DNA of 64,000 bases, taken from the NCBI GenBank assembly GCA_964471115.1, contig CAYYFE010000012.1:31257-95256 (forward strand), read 5' to 3'. The notes below the pieces were generated by a model. The model did not search any database and was not told where the DNA came from. It saw nothing but the letters and a program-made list of their open reading frames with translations. Within the stretch, counting starts at the first letter, position 1. Every line of letters begins with the position of its first letter. The stretch is from SYFT01 sp964471115. Lineage in GTDB: Bacteria; Acidobacteriota; Vicinamibacteria; Vicinamibacterales; SCN-69-37. A program made the translations under genes and the position numbers. Positions 32,941 through 41,971 of the stretch are shown piece by piece.

Positions 32941-35406
32941 GTGTTCACCGACATTCGCCTGGCCGTGCGCCAGTGGCTGGCCGCGCCCGGCCTGGCCGCC
33001 GCCGCCATCATCACCCTCGGACTCGGCATCGGCGCCAACACCGCCATCTTCTCGATCGTGAACGCGGTATTCCTGCGGCCACTGCCCATCCCTGACGCGG
33101 CTCGCGTGGTGAATGTGTTCACGACGGACTCGCAGAACCAGCAGGGGGGCTTCCTCAACTTCCTGGGGGTCTCGTACCTCAACCTCGACGACATTCGCAG
33201 CGGCACCACCGACCTGTTCGACGGTCTGGCCGCAGCCACCGGGGTGGGACTCAGCCTGACGACGCCTGATGGCGCGCAGCCGGTCACGGGCCAGATGGTG
33301 ACGGCGAACTACTTCGAGGTGCTCGGCGTGCAGCCGTTCCTGGGCCGCGGGTTCCTTCCCGAAGAAGACATCATCGCCACGGGCCAGCGTGTCGTGGTGC
33401 TCAGCTACTCGTACTGGCAGCGGCAGTTCGGCGCGGACCCGTCGGTCGTCGGTCAGACCGTGCTGCTCAACAACGTGCCGTTCACCGTGATTGGCGTCAC
33501 GCCGGCCGGATTCAAAGGCACGGCGACCCTGGCGACCTCCGACCGCGTCTGGATCACGACCGGCGTGTACCAGGAAGTCACGTCGGGCCTGTTCCGCGAC
33601 ATCTTCCGGCTGCGCCGGGCCGTGGTTGGCCAGCCGCTGGGACGGCTCAAGCCGGGCGTGACCATCGAGCAGGCGCAGGCCGCCCTCACGGCCATCGGCG
33701 AGCGGCTCGCCCGCGAATACCCGATGGACAACGGCAGCCGCACGTTCGTCCTGCGCAGCCTGGCGGAATCGGCGGTGGGCATCAATCAGCGCGGCCAGTT
33801 CATGCAGGCCGGCAGCCTGCTGATGACTGTGGTCGGCGTCGTGTTGCTGGTGGCGTGCGTGAATCTGGTGTCGCTGCTGCTCGCGCGCGCGGCGACACGC
33901 CGCGCGGAGATGACCGTGCGCGTGGCGATGGGCGCCGATCGCCGGCGCCTGATTCGTCAGTTGCTCACCGAGAGCGTGGTGCTCGCCGTGGCGGGAGCGG
34001 CCGTCGGGCTGCTGCTGGCGCACTGGGGTACGCAGTGGCTGTGGTCCATGCGGCCGCCGTTTTTCCCGCCCGATGCCGTGGACCTGAGTTTCGATTGGCG
34101 TGTCTTTGCGTTCACCGGCAGCGTAGCCGTGGGCGCCGCGCTGATCTTCGGACTGGTGCCGGCCTGGCGCGCCACCCGCGTCGATCTGGCGCAGGTGCTG
34201 CGCGCGGCCGGCCGCTCCGGTCACGGCGACGGCTCCACCCATCGCCTGCTGCGCGGCCTCGTCGTCGCCGAAGTCGCCCTGGCGGTCGTGGCCGTGGCCG
34301 GCGCCGGCTTGTTCCTCCGGTCACTCCAGCAGGCGCATCAGATCGATCCGGGATTCGAGTCGGAACGCCTGCTGGCGTTTGGCGTGAACCTGCCCGACCG
34401 CGAGTATCCGCCCGCGCGCGGCCAGCAGTTTTATCGCGACACCCTCGACCGGCTGCGCGCGTTGCCGGGTGTTGAGGCCGCAACCCTTTCCACGTCATTT
34501 CCGCTGGGCGGCTCCCAGGTGCGCAGCATCTTCACCGAGGAGATGCTGGCATCGTCGGAAGCCAGAGGCATCTTCGTCAACAGCGCGTCGATGACGCCGG
34601 GCTTCTTCGACGCGTTGCGCATTCCGTTCGTGCGCGGACGCGACATCTCTGACGCCGACCGCGCCGACACCACGCCGGTCGCGGTCATCAATGAGGCCTT
34701 TGCCGAACGCTTCTGGCCCGGCCAGGATCCCATCGGCCGGCGTGTGGCGTTTTTCAACGATCCCGTCCGTCGCGAGGTCGTCGGCATCGTCCGCGACATC
34801 GACGTGAACCAGATTGGCGAAGCCCCGAAACAGGCGTTTGTGTACGTGCCGATCACGCAGGTGTACGCGCCGGGTGTAACCATCAAGCTGCGCACCGCGG
34901 GTGACCCGGCGCCGCTGCTGACGCAGGCCACCCAGCTCGTGCGCGAGCTCGATCGCGCGCTGGTCGTGGGCCAGGGCACCACCATGGCGCAGGTGTTGGA
35001 GCAGACGTTGTGGCCCGCGCGTACGGGCGCCCAACTGCTCGGGCTCTTCTCCGGACTCACGCTCATCCTCGTGGTCGTCGGCATCCATGGTGTGTTCGGA
35101 TACACCGTGGGTCAGCGAACGACGGAGATCGGCCTGCGCATGGCCCTTGGCGCGGACCCGGCGACCGTCCGGAGACAGGTCACGATGAGCTGTCTCGGCC
35201 TGACGGCCGCCGGGCTCGTGGTGGGCGTGGGCGCGACGATCCTGCTGGCGCGCCTCATTGCCGGGCTGCTCTACGGCGTCAGCCCGGCCGACCCCGTCTC
35301 GATTGGCGCCGCCATCGTCCTGCTCCTGATCGTGGCGGTTGCGGCCAGCTTCCTGCCGTCACGGCGTGCGGCCCGGGTCGCGCCGCTCGAAGCGTTGCGG
35401 GGTTGA
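32941..35406 (+). CDS. ADOP-family ABC permease (821 residues)
   Basis: The short form starts with GTG and reads FTDIRLAVRQWLAAPGL into the first helix (AAAAIITLGLGIGANTAIFS). The first FtsX block has VLLVACVNLVSLLLARAATR, and the second half ends APLEALRG. Both MacB-type periplasmic domains are present. It is divergent from the MocR regulator over a gap holding an inverted repeat. Its last 48 bases overlap the end of the convergent VWA gene. Confidence 0.88.
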   Translation: MFTDIRLAVRQWLAAPGLAAAAIITLGLGIGANTAIFSIVNAVFLRPLPIPDAARVVNVFTTDSQNQQGGFLNFLGVSYLNLDDIRSGTTDLFDGLAAATGVGLSLTTPDGAQPVTGQMVTANYFEVLGVQPFLGRGFLPEEDIIATGQRVVVLSYSYWQRQFGADPSVVGQTVLLNNVPFTVIGVTPAGFKGTATLATSDRVWITTGVYQEVTSGLFRDIFRLRRAVVGQPLGRLKPGVTIEQAQAALTAIGERLAREYPMDNGSRTFVLRSLAESAVGINQRGQFMQAGSLLMTVVGVVLLVACVNLVSLLLARAATRRAEMTVRVAMGADRRRLIRQLLTESVVLAVAGAAVGLLLAHWGTQWLWSMRPPFFPPDAVDLSFDWRVFAFTGSVAVGAALIFGLVPAWRATRVDLAQVLRAAGRSGHGDGSTHRLLRGLVVAEVALAVVAVAGAGLFLRSLQQAHQIDPGFESERLLAFGVNLPDREYPPARGQQFYRDTLDRLRALPGVEAATLSTSFPLGGSQVRSIFTEEMLASSEARGIFVNSASMTPGFFDALRIPFVRGRDISDADRADTTPVAVINEAFAERFWPGQDPIGRRVAFFNDPVRREVVGIVRDIDVNQIGEAPKQAFVYVPITQVYAPGVTIKLRTAGDPAPLLTQATQLVRELDRALVVGQGTTMAQVLEQTLWPARTGAQLLGLFSGLTLILVVVGIHGVFGYTVGQRTTEIGLRMALGADPATVRRQVTMSCLGLTAAGLVVGVGATILLARLIAGLLYGVSPADPVSIGAAIVLLLIVAVAASFLPSRRAARVAPLEALRG

Positions 35407-37329
35407 CCGCAGTCGCATCAGCCCCCTCGCCGTCTCGACCAATTCGATGAACGCGGCCTTGTCCACCGTCATCGTCGCATCCACCGGAGCGGCGTGGACG
35501 CGGGCGACCAGGTCTGTCCATCGCTCGGATCGTCCATCGCCGTCGCGCAGCAGCATGCCGAACTCGGCAACCGCGGCCGCGAATGTCACGTAGCGCGCGC
35601 GGCCGCCTCGCACCGCGCGTTCGATCAGGCGGCTTTCCTCATCGTCCGGTTCCTTGTACCGCGCCTTGACCGTGAACCATTCGCCGTCGAGCTCCGGCCG
35701 TGGCTGCGGCCGCGACTGAGGCGGTTCCGGCTGGTACTTCAGAGGGTCGACGCCGCCATCGGCGGGCATCGGCGCACCGGCAGGCACCAGTTCATACAAC
35801 ATCGTCACGGTGTGTCCCGCGCCCAGTTCGCCGCCGTCCTTGCGGTCGTCGTTGAAGTCGCGCGCCGCCATCACGCGGTTCTCATACCCGATGAGCTTCC
35901 AGGCGCCCACCATGCGCGGATTGAACTCCACCTGGAACTTCACGTCCTTGGCCACGGTCTCGAGGAGCGCATCCGTTTCGCGCAGCATCACGCGGCGGGC
36001 CTCCTGCAACGAGTCGAGATACACGTAGTGCCCGTTGCCCTTGTTGGCGATGGCCTCGAGACTGGCGTCGTTCAGGTTGCCGCGGCCCACGCCGAAGATG
36101 GACAGGAACACGCCCGACTCGCGCTCGCGTTCGATGAGGCGGACGAGGGCGTCCTGACTGGTCACGCCCACATTGAAGTCGCCGTCGGTGGCCAGGATGA
36201 CGCGGTTGATTCCGCCGGGAATGAACGCCTCGCGGGCCACGCGATACGCGGTGACGATCCCCTGCGCGCCGTTGGTCGACCCGCCGGCATGCAGCCGATC
36301 GATCGAGGCCTGCAGGCGCCGGCGATCGCGCGCCGGCGTGGACGGCAGGTGCACCCCGCTGGTGCCGGCGTAGGTGACGATGGCCAGTCGGTCGTCGGGC
36401 TGCAACGAGTCGACGAAGAGCGCAAGCGCGGTCTTGAGCAGCGGCAGTCGATCGGGGGAACTCATCGAGCCCGACACATCGATGAGCAGGACGATGTTGC
36501 GTCCGCCTTCCGGGCGATCGGTCGCCGGCCGGGCCTTCACACCAATCAGCGCGAGCTTGTGTCGCGGATTCCACGGCGCGTCACTGATCTCGGCGGTCAG
36601 CGCGATGGGCGCTCCGCCGGTCGGCGCGGTATAGGAGGGCCGGAAATAATTCAGCAGTTCTTCGATGCGGACGGCCTCGGCCGGCGGCAGCTGACCCTCG
36701 TTGAGAAAACGGCGGACGTTGGCGTACGACGCGGTGTCAACGTCGGCGCCGAAGGTGGACAGCGGATGGTCGACAGTTCGTTGAAACCGGCTCGGCTCCA
36801 CATCGGCATAACGATCGCCCCCATGGCGATCGCCGTACCCCCCGCGTCCGCCCCCGGCGTATGCCCGGTCGATGAAGATCGATGGCTGGGACGCAATCGT
36901 GCGGCCGACGACGGCTTGTGAAGCGGCCGGCGGCAAGGGCGCTGGTGACGGTGGGGGTGTGACGGCCACCACTTCGGTGGCGGCGGCCACCTGGACGGGC
37001 GCAACCGCCAGCACAAGGGGAACGGTCAGACGTGTGGGGCCTTCGCGGACCTCGACCGGCCGCGACACCGACACGCCGGTGGGGTTCGCCGCCTTCAAGA
37101 CGTACGCGCCGGCCGTCACGGGTGGCAGCGTGTACCGGCCGCCCGCATCGGTCGTGGCGCGGGCCACCTCAACCGTCTCTCGCAGCAGGGTTACGAGGAC
37201 GCCCGCCAGTGGAGTGAGGGCGTCGTCGACCACGGTCCCGGAGATCGTCACCGGGCCGGCAGGCCTGGCCATGACCGAGATCGTGGTCAGCACGGCCAGC
37301 AGAATCGGAAGCGTCAGGCGTTGCATCAT
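35359..37329 (-). CDS. Secreted von Willebrand factor A protein (YfbK-like)
   Basis: The product has about 656 residues. A signal peptide (LPILLAVLTTISVMARP) is followed by a carboxypeptidase-regulatory-like beta domain (ISGTVVDDALTPLAGVLV). A Pro-rich linker leads to the YfbK-type N-terminal block (HPLSTFGADVDTASYANVR). The VWA domain has a complete MIDAS (LLIDVSGSMSS, STNG, ATDGDFNVG), and a DUF3520-like C-terminal part follows. The start is ATG 37329, with GAGG seven bases upstream. It closes an operon with sigma and anti-sigma factors, and may be a surface or stress-response adhesion protein under their control. Confidence 0.82.
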   Translation of the reverse strand: MMQRLTLPILLAVLTTISVMARPAGPVTISGTVVDDALTPLAGVLVTLLRETVEVARATTDAGGRYTLPPVTAGAYVLKAANPTGVSVSRPVEVREGPTRLTVPLVLAVAPVQVAAATEVVAVTPPPSPAPLPPAASQAVVGRTIASQPSIFIDRAYAGGGRGGYGDRHGGDRYADVEPSRFQRTVDHPLSTFGADVDTASYANVRRFLNEGQLPPAEAVRIEELLNYFRPSYTAPTGGAPIALTAEISDAPWNPRHKLALIGVKARPATDRPEGGRNIVLLIDVSGSMSSPDRLPLLKTALALFVDSLQPDDRLAIVTYAGTSGVHLPSTPARDRRRLQASIDRLHAGGSTNGAQGIVTAYRVAREAFIPGGINRVILATDGDFNVGVTSQDALVRLIERERESGVFLSIFGVGRGNLNDASLEAIANKGNGHYVYLDSLQEARRVMLRETDALLETVAKDVKFQVEFNPRMVGAWKLIGYENRVMAARDFNDDRKDGGELGAGHTVTMLYELVPAGAPMPADGGVDPLKYQPEPPQSRPQPRPELDGEWFTVKARYKEPDDEESRLIERAVRGGRARYVTFAAAVAEFGMLLRDGDGRSERWTDLVARVHAAPVDATMTVDKAAFIELVETARGLMRLRSTPQRFERRDPGRTP

Positions 37330-37377
37330 GGTCACCTCGGCTATAGAACGAGGGACCCGGGATTCCTTGCAGCGGCG

Positions 37378-38463
37378 TTATCGGGACCAGGTCAGTCCGC
37401 CGTCGGTCGTCGTGAAGATCCGGCCGTCGACGGCCGTCACCCGGACCCGGTCGGCGTCAGTCGCCTCCACCGCGATCAGATCCACGGTCTCGGGGAACCG
37501 CACCACCGTGAAGTCCGAGCCGTTGGTCGTGCGATACACGGCGCCGGCACTGCCGACCAGCCAACACACGTCTTGATAGGGCGCGGACCCGGCCGCGAGC
37601 CGCCGGGTCACATCGATGGTGACCGGCAGCCAGGTGGCACCGCCATTCACGGAGCGCTCGACCTGCCCGGCCGTCGTCACGCGCCAGCGCACCGGAACGC
37701 GGAGATCAGCGACGCCTCGTCCACCGCGACCCGCGACGGTGCGACCGACCGCGTCGAACGTCTGGGCCGGACGCGGCGCGTCCTGCGTTGAAGCGGCCAC
37801 CACGGTGAACTCAGCCATGACGCTCGCGGTGGCAATGACCGGGGAGGCCGCTCGCACATTCACTGACGGGTTGGGCGGAGGCAGGACCGCGGCAGCCGGC
37901 GGCGGCGCCATCGCCGGCGGTGGCGGCATCGCCGGTGCAGGAGGAGGCGGTGTCGTGACCACGAGCGGCGGAACGGGCGTCGGCGGCGGGGGTTCGGCAG
38001 CCACAGGCGCGGCCGGCGGTGAAGCCCGGCGCTCCGCTTGTCGCTCGCGAGGGGCCGCCGGATTCACGGGCGGGGCCTGGGCCGGAGCCGGGGCTGGGAC
38101 CGACGTCGGTGCGGGCACTGGTTCCGGTGCCGGCAACTGCGCCGCAACCGTCGTCTCGGGCTCAGGGCTCTGCTGTGGTTGCGGCCGAGTGGACACCCAG
38201 AGAAACAGCGACGCCGCCGCGGCCAGCGCGGCGCCCGACCAGCGGACACCCGGACGCGACCAGAAGGACAGCACGTGTGCGGTCGGGGCCGGCTGCGTAC
38301 GGCTGAAGGCGGCCAGCACCGCCTGGCACCGCGCGCAGTTGGACAGATGCAGTTCCACCGACGCGGCGTCCTTCGGGTTCAGGCCGCGGTCAATCCAGGC
38401 GGCGATCGTCTCGGCGTCGAGGCAACCGTCTGGCACGCCGTTGGTCGTTGAGTCAGTCGCCAC
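37378..38463 (-). CDS. Membrane anti-sigma factor with periplasmic Pro-rich linker and YCF48-like domain
   Basis: The protein has 361 residues. An N-terminal zinc-finger anti-sigma domain (His39, Cys43, Cys46 in HLSNCARC) is followed by one membrane helix (WSGAALAAAASLFLWV). A roughly 150-residue Pro/Ala/Val linker leads to a C-terminal BNR/YCF48-like beta segment (VERSVNGGATWLPVTI, AVYRTTNGSDFTVV, RIFTTTDGGLTW). The start is taken at GTG 38463, which has AAAGGGG upstream and overlaps the sigma gene by 11 bases. A longer start at ATG 38478 lacks a site. The outer domain is a plausible signal sensor. Confidence 0.8.
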   Translation of the reverse strand: MATDSTTNGVPDGCLDAETIAAWIDRGLNPKDAASVELHLSNCARCQAVLAAFSRTQPAPTAHVLSFWSRPGVRWSGAALAAAASLFLWVSTRPQPQQSPEPETTVAAQLPAPEPVPAPTSVPAPAPAQAPPVNPAAPRERQAERRASPPAAPVAAEPPPPTPVPPLVVTTPPPPAPAMPPPPAMAPPPAAAVLPPPNPSVNVRAASPVIATASVMAEFTVVAASTQDAPRPAQTFDAVGRTVAGRGGRGVADLRVPVRWRVTTAGQVERSVNGGATWLPVTIDVTRRLAAGSAPYQDVCWLVGSAGAVYRTTNGSDFTVVRFPETVDLIAVEATDADRVRVTAVDGRIFTTTDGGLTWSR

Positions 38464-39163
38464 GGGAGCCCCTTTCATTGTGAACGGTCGGGCCGTCCGA
38501 ACTTGCAAGCAACGCCTGGAGGTCGAGGTCGCCCGCATCGTCCATCACCAGGCGGAGGCACTCGGCCGTGGACAGTCCCGTGCCTGTCAGCGCGGCGGCC
38601 AGGCCGGATTCCACCAGACGACGCAGGGTCGCGCGAATGCGGCTGAGGTGCCGCGACGCGGTGGCTTCCGACTCGTGCCGGAGCCGGCCGATGGCCGTCA
38701 GCGTCAGCCCCTGGTCGTAGTACAGGCGAACCAGCAATCGATCGCCGGGGTCGAGCGCCGCCACGGCCGATTCCAGTGCCGCGCGGACACACCCGCGGCA
38801 GGCGGCCTCGCCGGGCTCCACGCGCCTCTGCGGGGCGGCCAGCCGTTCGTCAACCGGATCACCCAACCGTCGTCGTGCGCGGATGCGGTCGACGAACCGC
38901 TGCGCCAGCACGGCGCGCAACCATGTCAACAGGCTGCTGCGGCCCTGGTAGTAGCGGAGCAGCGACTTGCTGAACAGGTCGGCAAACAGCTCCTCGGCCA
39001 GGTCGTGAGCGCCGCCGGCGGGATCAAGCGCCTGCGCCGCGCGCAGCAGCGCCGGCTTGTACTCGCGGATCAGCCGTTCCCAGGCGCGCTCATCGCCGGC
39101 CAGGCAGGCCGAGGCCAGCTCGAGGTCGGAAGACTCCGCGCTGCCCGCTGGGCCATCCGTCAT
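38453..39163 (-). CDS. ECF-type sigma-70 family sigma factor
   Basis: The protein has 236 residues. Region 2 lies at residues about 25-95 (ERLIREYKPALLRAAQAL, ELFADLFSKSLLRYYQGRSSLLTWL) and region 4 at about 125-190 (LDPGDRLLVRLYYDQGLTLTAIGRL, the helix-turn-helix). A C-terminal extension of about 45 residues follows. A Cys pair, CRGCV, lies in the linker. The overlapping anti-sigma gene downstream is the expected partner. Position after alkD-like and SRPBCC genes suggests a five-gene operon from 40321 to 35359. Confidence 0.85.
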   Translation of the reverse strand: MTDGPAGSAESSDLELASACLAGDERAWERLIREYKPALLRAAQALDPAGGAHDLAEELFADLFSKSLLRYYQGRSSLLTWLRAVLAQRFVDRIRARRRLGDPVDERLAAPQRRVEPGEAACRGCVRAALESAVAALDPGDRLLVRLYYDQGLTLTAIGRLRHESEATASRHLSRIRATLRRLVESGLAAALTGTGLSTAECLRLVMDDAGDLDLQALLASSDGPTVHNERGSRGD

Positions 39164-39176
39164 GGTTGGCGCAACG

Positions 39177-39617
39177 TCAGTGCGCGGCCGTTTCGACGAG
39201 CGCCTTCAGCCGGGCCAGGTCGGCCGTCAGCACCGACTGGAGGGGCCCGGTGATCATCGCCGCGGGCATCATCGCGGCGATGCCCTTCAGTTCCCCGCGG
39301 CTCACCACCTGCACGCGTGAGCCCGCGCCCTCGCGCTGGATGCCGAAACGTGTGTGTCCCACGAGCGGCCCATCGACGATGCGCAGGGTGAGGAGGTGCG
39401 GAAAGTGGACCTGCTCGACTTCGGTGGTCCAGGACAGCGGTTGACCCATGAACGCGCCATGATGCGTCACGCGCGCCCCCGGCTGCAGCGCCGCGTCGTG
39501 CAGTTCGACGCGTTCCACGGCCTTCATCCACTCGTGGTACCGCTGCGGGTCGAACATCACGCCGGCGATGGTGGCGGGCGACGCGGCGATGGTGATCTCG
39601 GCTGACAGGTCGATCAT
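39177..39617 (-). CDS. SRPBCC-fold (polyketide cyclase/START-like) protein
   Basis: The protein has 146 residues. The helix-grip fold is suggested by the pattern IDLSAEITIAASPATIAGVM at the N-terminus, FDPQRYHEWMKAVERVEL, and a long C-terminal helix (ITGPLQSVLTADLARLKALVE). Such proteins bind lipids or other hydrophobic ligands; the specific ligand cannot be told. The start overlaps the alkD-like stop as ATGA, and the sigma factor gene starts 13 bases further on. Confidence 0.8.
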   Translation of the reverse strand: MIDLSAEITIAASPATIAGVMFDPQRYHEWMKAVERVELHDAALQPGARVTHHGAFMGQPLSWTTEVEQVHFPHLLTLRIVDGPLVGHTRFGIQREGAGSRVQVVSRGELKGIAAMMPAAMITGPLQSVLTADLARLKALVETAAH

Positions 39618-40321
39618 GACTTCATTCCCAGTTTCTGCTTCAGACGATCCGTGGCCAGATGTTTGGCGACGTCGAACGGTTCACACGTGCCGCTGACGGA
39701 CGTGAACTCGATGGGCCCCACGGCGCGGGCGACTTTCAGCGCCGCCTTGTTCAGCGCGGCGCTGCGTTTGCCGATGCCCATCAGCGCCGTGGCCATGGCC
39801 AGACGGACCTTCTCGGGCTCCGTGCCAATCCGCTCGGCGATGCGTTTGACGTGGGCCAGGAAGAATTCCTCGCTCGGCGCCTTCTTGCCGGTGAGCTTCG
39901 AGGCTTCGTAGAGCAGTCCGTACCCGCAGTCGCGACGGACGGGGTCTTTACTCTTCACCCACGTGTCGGCCAGATCGACCACGAAGGGGGTCTTGGCGAG
40001 TGTGGCGTCGCAGGAGGCGAACACATGCGCCAGCATGCCGCCGGCCAGTTCCTCGACCTGCTGTTCAGCCTGTTCCCTGGTGATCTGGGCGGGGTCGTCG
40101 ATCAGCAGCGCGATCACCTTGGCTTCGTACACGTCCTTCTTCCACAACGCGCGCGCGAGCGCCCTGTCGCGTCCGATTCGCTTGGCCAGCGTTCGCAGCC
40201 GTGTGAGCCCGATCCCGTAGCTCCTGAGCCCCGCGGTGCCCGCGCCCAGTCGTTCCCAGTTGCGGATGCCCTTCTCGTCGCGTTCGGCGTCGAGCAGGGC
40301 GAGTACCTCGGTGACGGTCAT
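39614..40321 (-). CDS. DNA alkylation repair protein (AlkD-like HEAT-repeat glycosylase)
   Basis: The protein has 235 residues, helical throughout, with family blocks YGIGLTRLRTLAKRIGRD, LWKKDVYEAKVIALLI and DLADTWVKSKDPVRRDCGYG. AlkD-type HEAT-like enzymes excise N3- and N7-alkylated purines without base flipping. Conservation of the catalytic Asp/Trp set could not be checked by alignment. The start has GGAAGGAGG upstream of ATG 40321. It heads the tight operon that leads into sigma/anti-sigma. Confidence 0.78.
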   Translation of the reverse strand: MTVTEVLALLDAERDEKGIRNWERLGAGTAGLRSYGIGLTRLRTLAKRIGRDRALARALWKKDVYEAKVIALLIDDPAQITREQAEQQVEELAGGMLAHVFASCDATLAKTPFVVDLADTWVKSKDPVRRDCGYGLLYEASKLTGKKAPSEEFFLAHVKRIAERIGTEPEKVRLAMATALMGIGKRSAALNKAALKVARAVGPIEFTSVSGTCEPFDVAKHLATDRLKQKLGMKS

Positions 40322-40522
40322 GGGGAGCCTCCTTCCGCGCGTCGCATGCTCTCAGCAGCGCGTGCACACGACGCGACGTCACGAATCGGGTGCGTCATGC
40401 GGCGGCCTGAGTGGCTCGATCTTGACGAGAGGTTGACCGGATTGCAAGGGCGCAGGCCCGGTTTATTGGCGCGACCGCTCCGATCGGTTTGATTTCGTGA
40501 TTGGTCAGCCGTGATGCCAGTG

Positions 40523-40536
40523 ACGAAGTACTTCGT
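40523..40536. promoter_or_regulatory. BlaI-type operator palindrome
   Basis: ACGAAGTACTTCGT is a perfect 14-bp palindrome one base before a -10-like TAGACT (40538-40543) and 15 bases before the blaI-like ATG. A bound repressor would cover the promoter. A near-identical palindrome lies at 44833-44846. Confidence 0.65.
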
Positions 40537-40537
40537 G

Positions 40538-40543
40538 TAGACT
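40538..40543 (+). promoter_or_regulatory. -10 box of the blaI-like gene
   Basis: TAGACT, eight bases before ATG 40552, so the transcript would have a leader of about two bases. Confidence 0.45.
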
Positions 40544-40551
40544 GGGCGTCC

Positions 40552-40956
40552 ATGCCGCCGACGCCCTCACCCTTCCCCACTGCCAGCGAAATGGAAATCC
40601 TCCAGGTCATCTGGCAACGCGGCCCCAGCACCGTGCGCGAGGTCTATCGCACGCTGTCGGCCGACAAGGAGATTGGCTACTCCACCGTCCTCAAGTTCAT
40701 GCAGATCATGACCGACAAGGGCACGCTGGTGCGCGACAGCTCGGTCCGCCCGCAGGTCTACAAGGCCGCGCGGCCCCAGGAACAGGTCCAGCGCGGCATC
40801 GTCAAAGACCTCATCACCCGCGCGTTCGGCGGATCGTCGGCCGGGCTGGTGATGCAGGCCCTGTCGGATCGCCGCTCGACGCCTGATGAACGCCGGCAGA
40901 TTCGCGAACTGCTCGACACGCTCGACGGCAAGACCACGACTCGCGCGAAGAGGTAG
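40552..40956 (+). CDS. BlaI/MecI/CopY-family repressor
   Basis: The protein has 134 residues. The winged helix covers residues 10-80 (EMEILQVIWQRGPSTVREVY, GYSTVLKFMQIMTDKGTLV). The dimerisation part contains RPQEQVQRGIVKDLITRAFGG. BlaI repressors bind palindromes and are cleaved after a signal from an M56 membrane protease, which is encoded five bases downstream. A 14-bp palindrome overlaps its own promoter. The target need not be a beta-lactamase, as none is in the window. Confidence 0.9.
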   Translation: MPPTPSPFPTASEMEILQVIWQRGPSTVREVYRTLSADKEIGYSTVLKFMQIMTDKGTLVRDSSVRPQVYKAARPQEQVQRGIVKDLITRAFGGSSAGLVMQALSDRRSTPDERRQIRELLDTLDGKTTTRAKR

Positions 40957-40960
40957 TCCC

Positions 40961-41971
40961 ATGGCACTGATTGGCTGGTCGGTGATTCACGCGTGGTGGT
41001 GGAGCACACTCGCCGGTGTGGCCGTGGTGACATGGATGGCATGGCGACCGTCGGTCCGCCCGGACCTGCGCTGCCGCGTGGGCTTGATGGCGCTGGCGCT
41101 GATGGCGATGGGTCCGATCGTGATCGCGGCCCTGCAGTTGGATCCGATGCCGCGAGTCGCGCGCGCGACGGCCACGTCCACCGTGAACGACGTGATCGGC
41201 TTCTCCGCCTTCGTGGCTGCCCGTCGTGTGGGCGTCCCGCTGGTGGGCTGGCTGTGGCTGGGCGGCGTCAGCATCGGCCTCTGGCGGCTCGTCCGCCAAT
41301 GGCAGCGGCTTTCACAGTACGAGCGCACCGCCGTGCCGGCGCCGGAGGCTGAACAACGCATGGTCGCTGAACTCGCCGCGGCGCTCAACATCAGCCAGCC
41401 GGTGCGTCTCTGCTACTCGCGCGCCTGTGCGATTCCCATGGTCTTCGGCTGGCGGCTGCCCACGATCCTGCTGCCCGCGAACATCCACGACGTGTTGCCC
41501 GCCGCCCAACTGCGCGGCGTCCTCCAGCACGAACTGGCCCACATCCGCCGGCACGACTTCCCGATCAATCTGTGGCAGGTCGGACTCGACATCCTGCTCT
41601 GGTTCCACCCGGCGGCGCGTTGGGTCTCACGCCAGGTCAGAGCCGATCGCGAATTCAGCTGCGACGACATGGCGCTCGCATCGGGCACCGACACTGCCAC
41701 GTACGCCCACGCCCTCGCGGCGCTCGACGATGCCCGCGATGAAGGCCGGCTGGCCATCGCGGCCGGCTCAGGCACCCTGCTGAGCCGGCTGGAACGGCTG
41801 GCCGGACGGTCGCGCCGGCTGTTGTCGCCAACAGCCGGCGCTGTCGTGATCCTGGCGGCGCTGCTGGTCAGCGCCGCCGCCTTCGCCGCCGCATTGCTGG
41901 TGCCGCCGGCCGTCGAGCTCAACGCTCAGCTGCGTCAGCGGACACCGGGCCCCACGGCGCCGATGCGCTGA
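40961..41971 (+). CDS. M56 family membrane metalloprotease (BlaR1-type, no sensor domain)
   Basis: The protein has 336 residues with about four membrane helices. The zinc protease motif HELAH (190-194) lies in LQHELAHIRRHDF, and the third-ligand region ADREFSCDDMAL follows. The last helix (VVILAALLVSAAAFAAALLV) is followed by only about 20 residues. There is thus no penicillin-binding sensor domain like that of BlaR1, and another signal input is needed. It pairs with the BlaI-type gene (four-base gap). Its 3' end overlaps a convergent gene by 37 bp. Confidence 0.85.
   Translation: MALIGWSVIHAWWWSTLAGVAVVTWMAWRPSVRPDLRCRVGLMALALMAMGPIVIAALQLDPMPRVARATATSTVNDVIGFSAFVAARRVGVPLVGWLWLGGVSIGLWRLVRQWQRLSQYERTAVPAPEAEQRMVAELAAALNISQPVRLCYSRACAIPMVFGWRLPTILLPANIHDVLPAAQLRGVLQHELAHIRRHDFPINLWQVGLDILLWFHPAARWVSRQVRADREFSCDDMALASGTDTATYAHALAALDDARDEGRLAIAAGSGTLLSRLERLAGRSRRLLSPTAGAVVILAALLVSAAAFAAALLVPPAVELNAQLRQRTPGPTAPMR

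Larger units (their letters stand above)
40322..40551. promoter_or_regulatory. Divergent intergenic region alkD-like/blaI-like
   Basis: This 230-bp gap is the longest in the window. It contains the blaI-side palindrome at 40523-40536 and -10 box at 40538-40543. The rest holds no ORF with a recognisable product and no RNA fold that I could recognise. Confidence 0.5.

Noticed and set aside
40552..41971. Beta-lactam resistance operon
   Set aside because: The repressor/protease pair fits, but no beta-lactamase or PBP gene is present and the M56 protein lacks a penicillin sensor domain.
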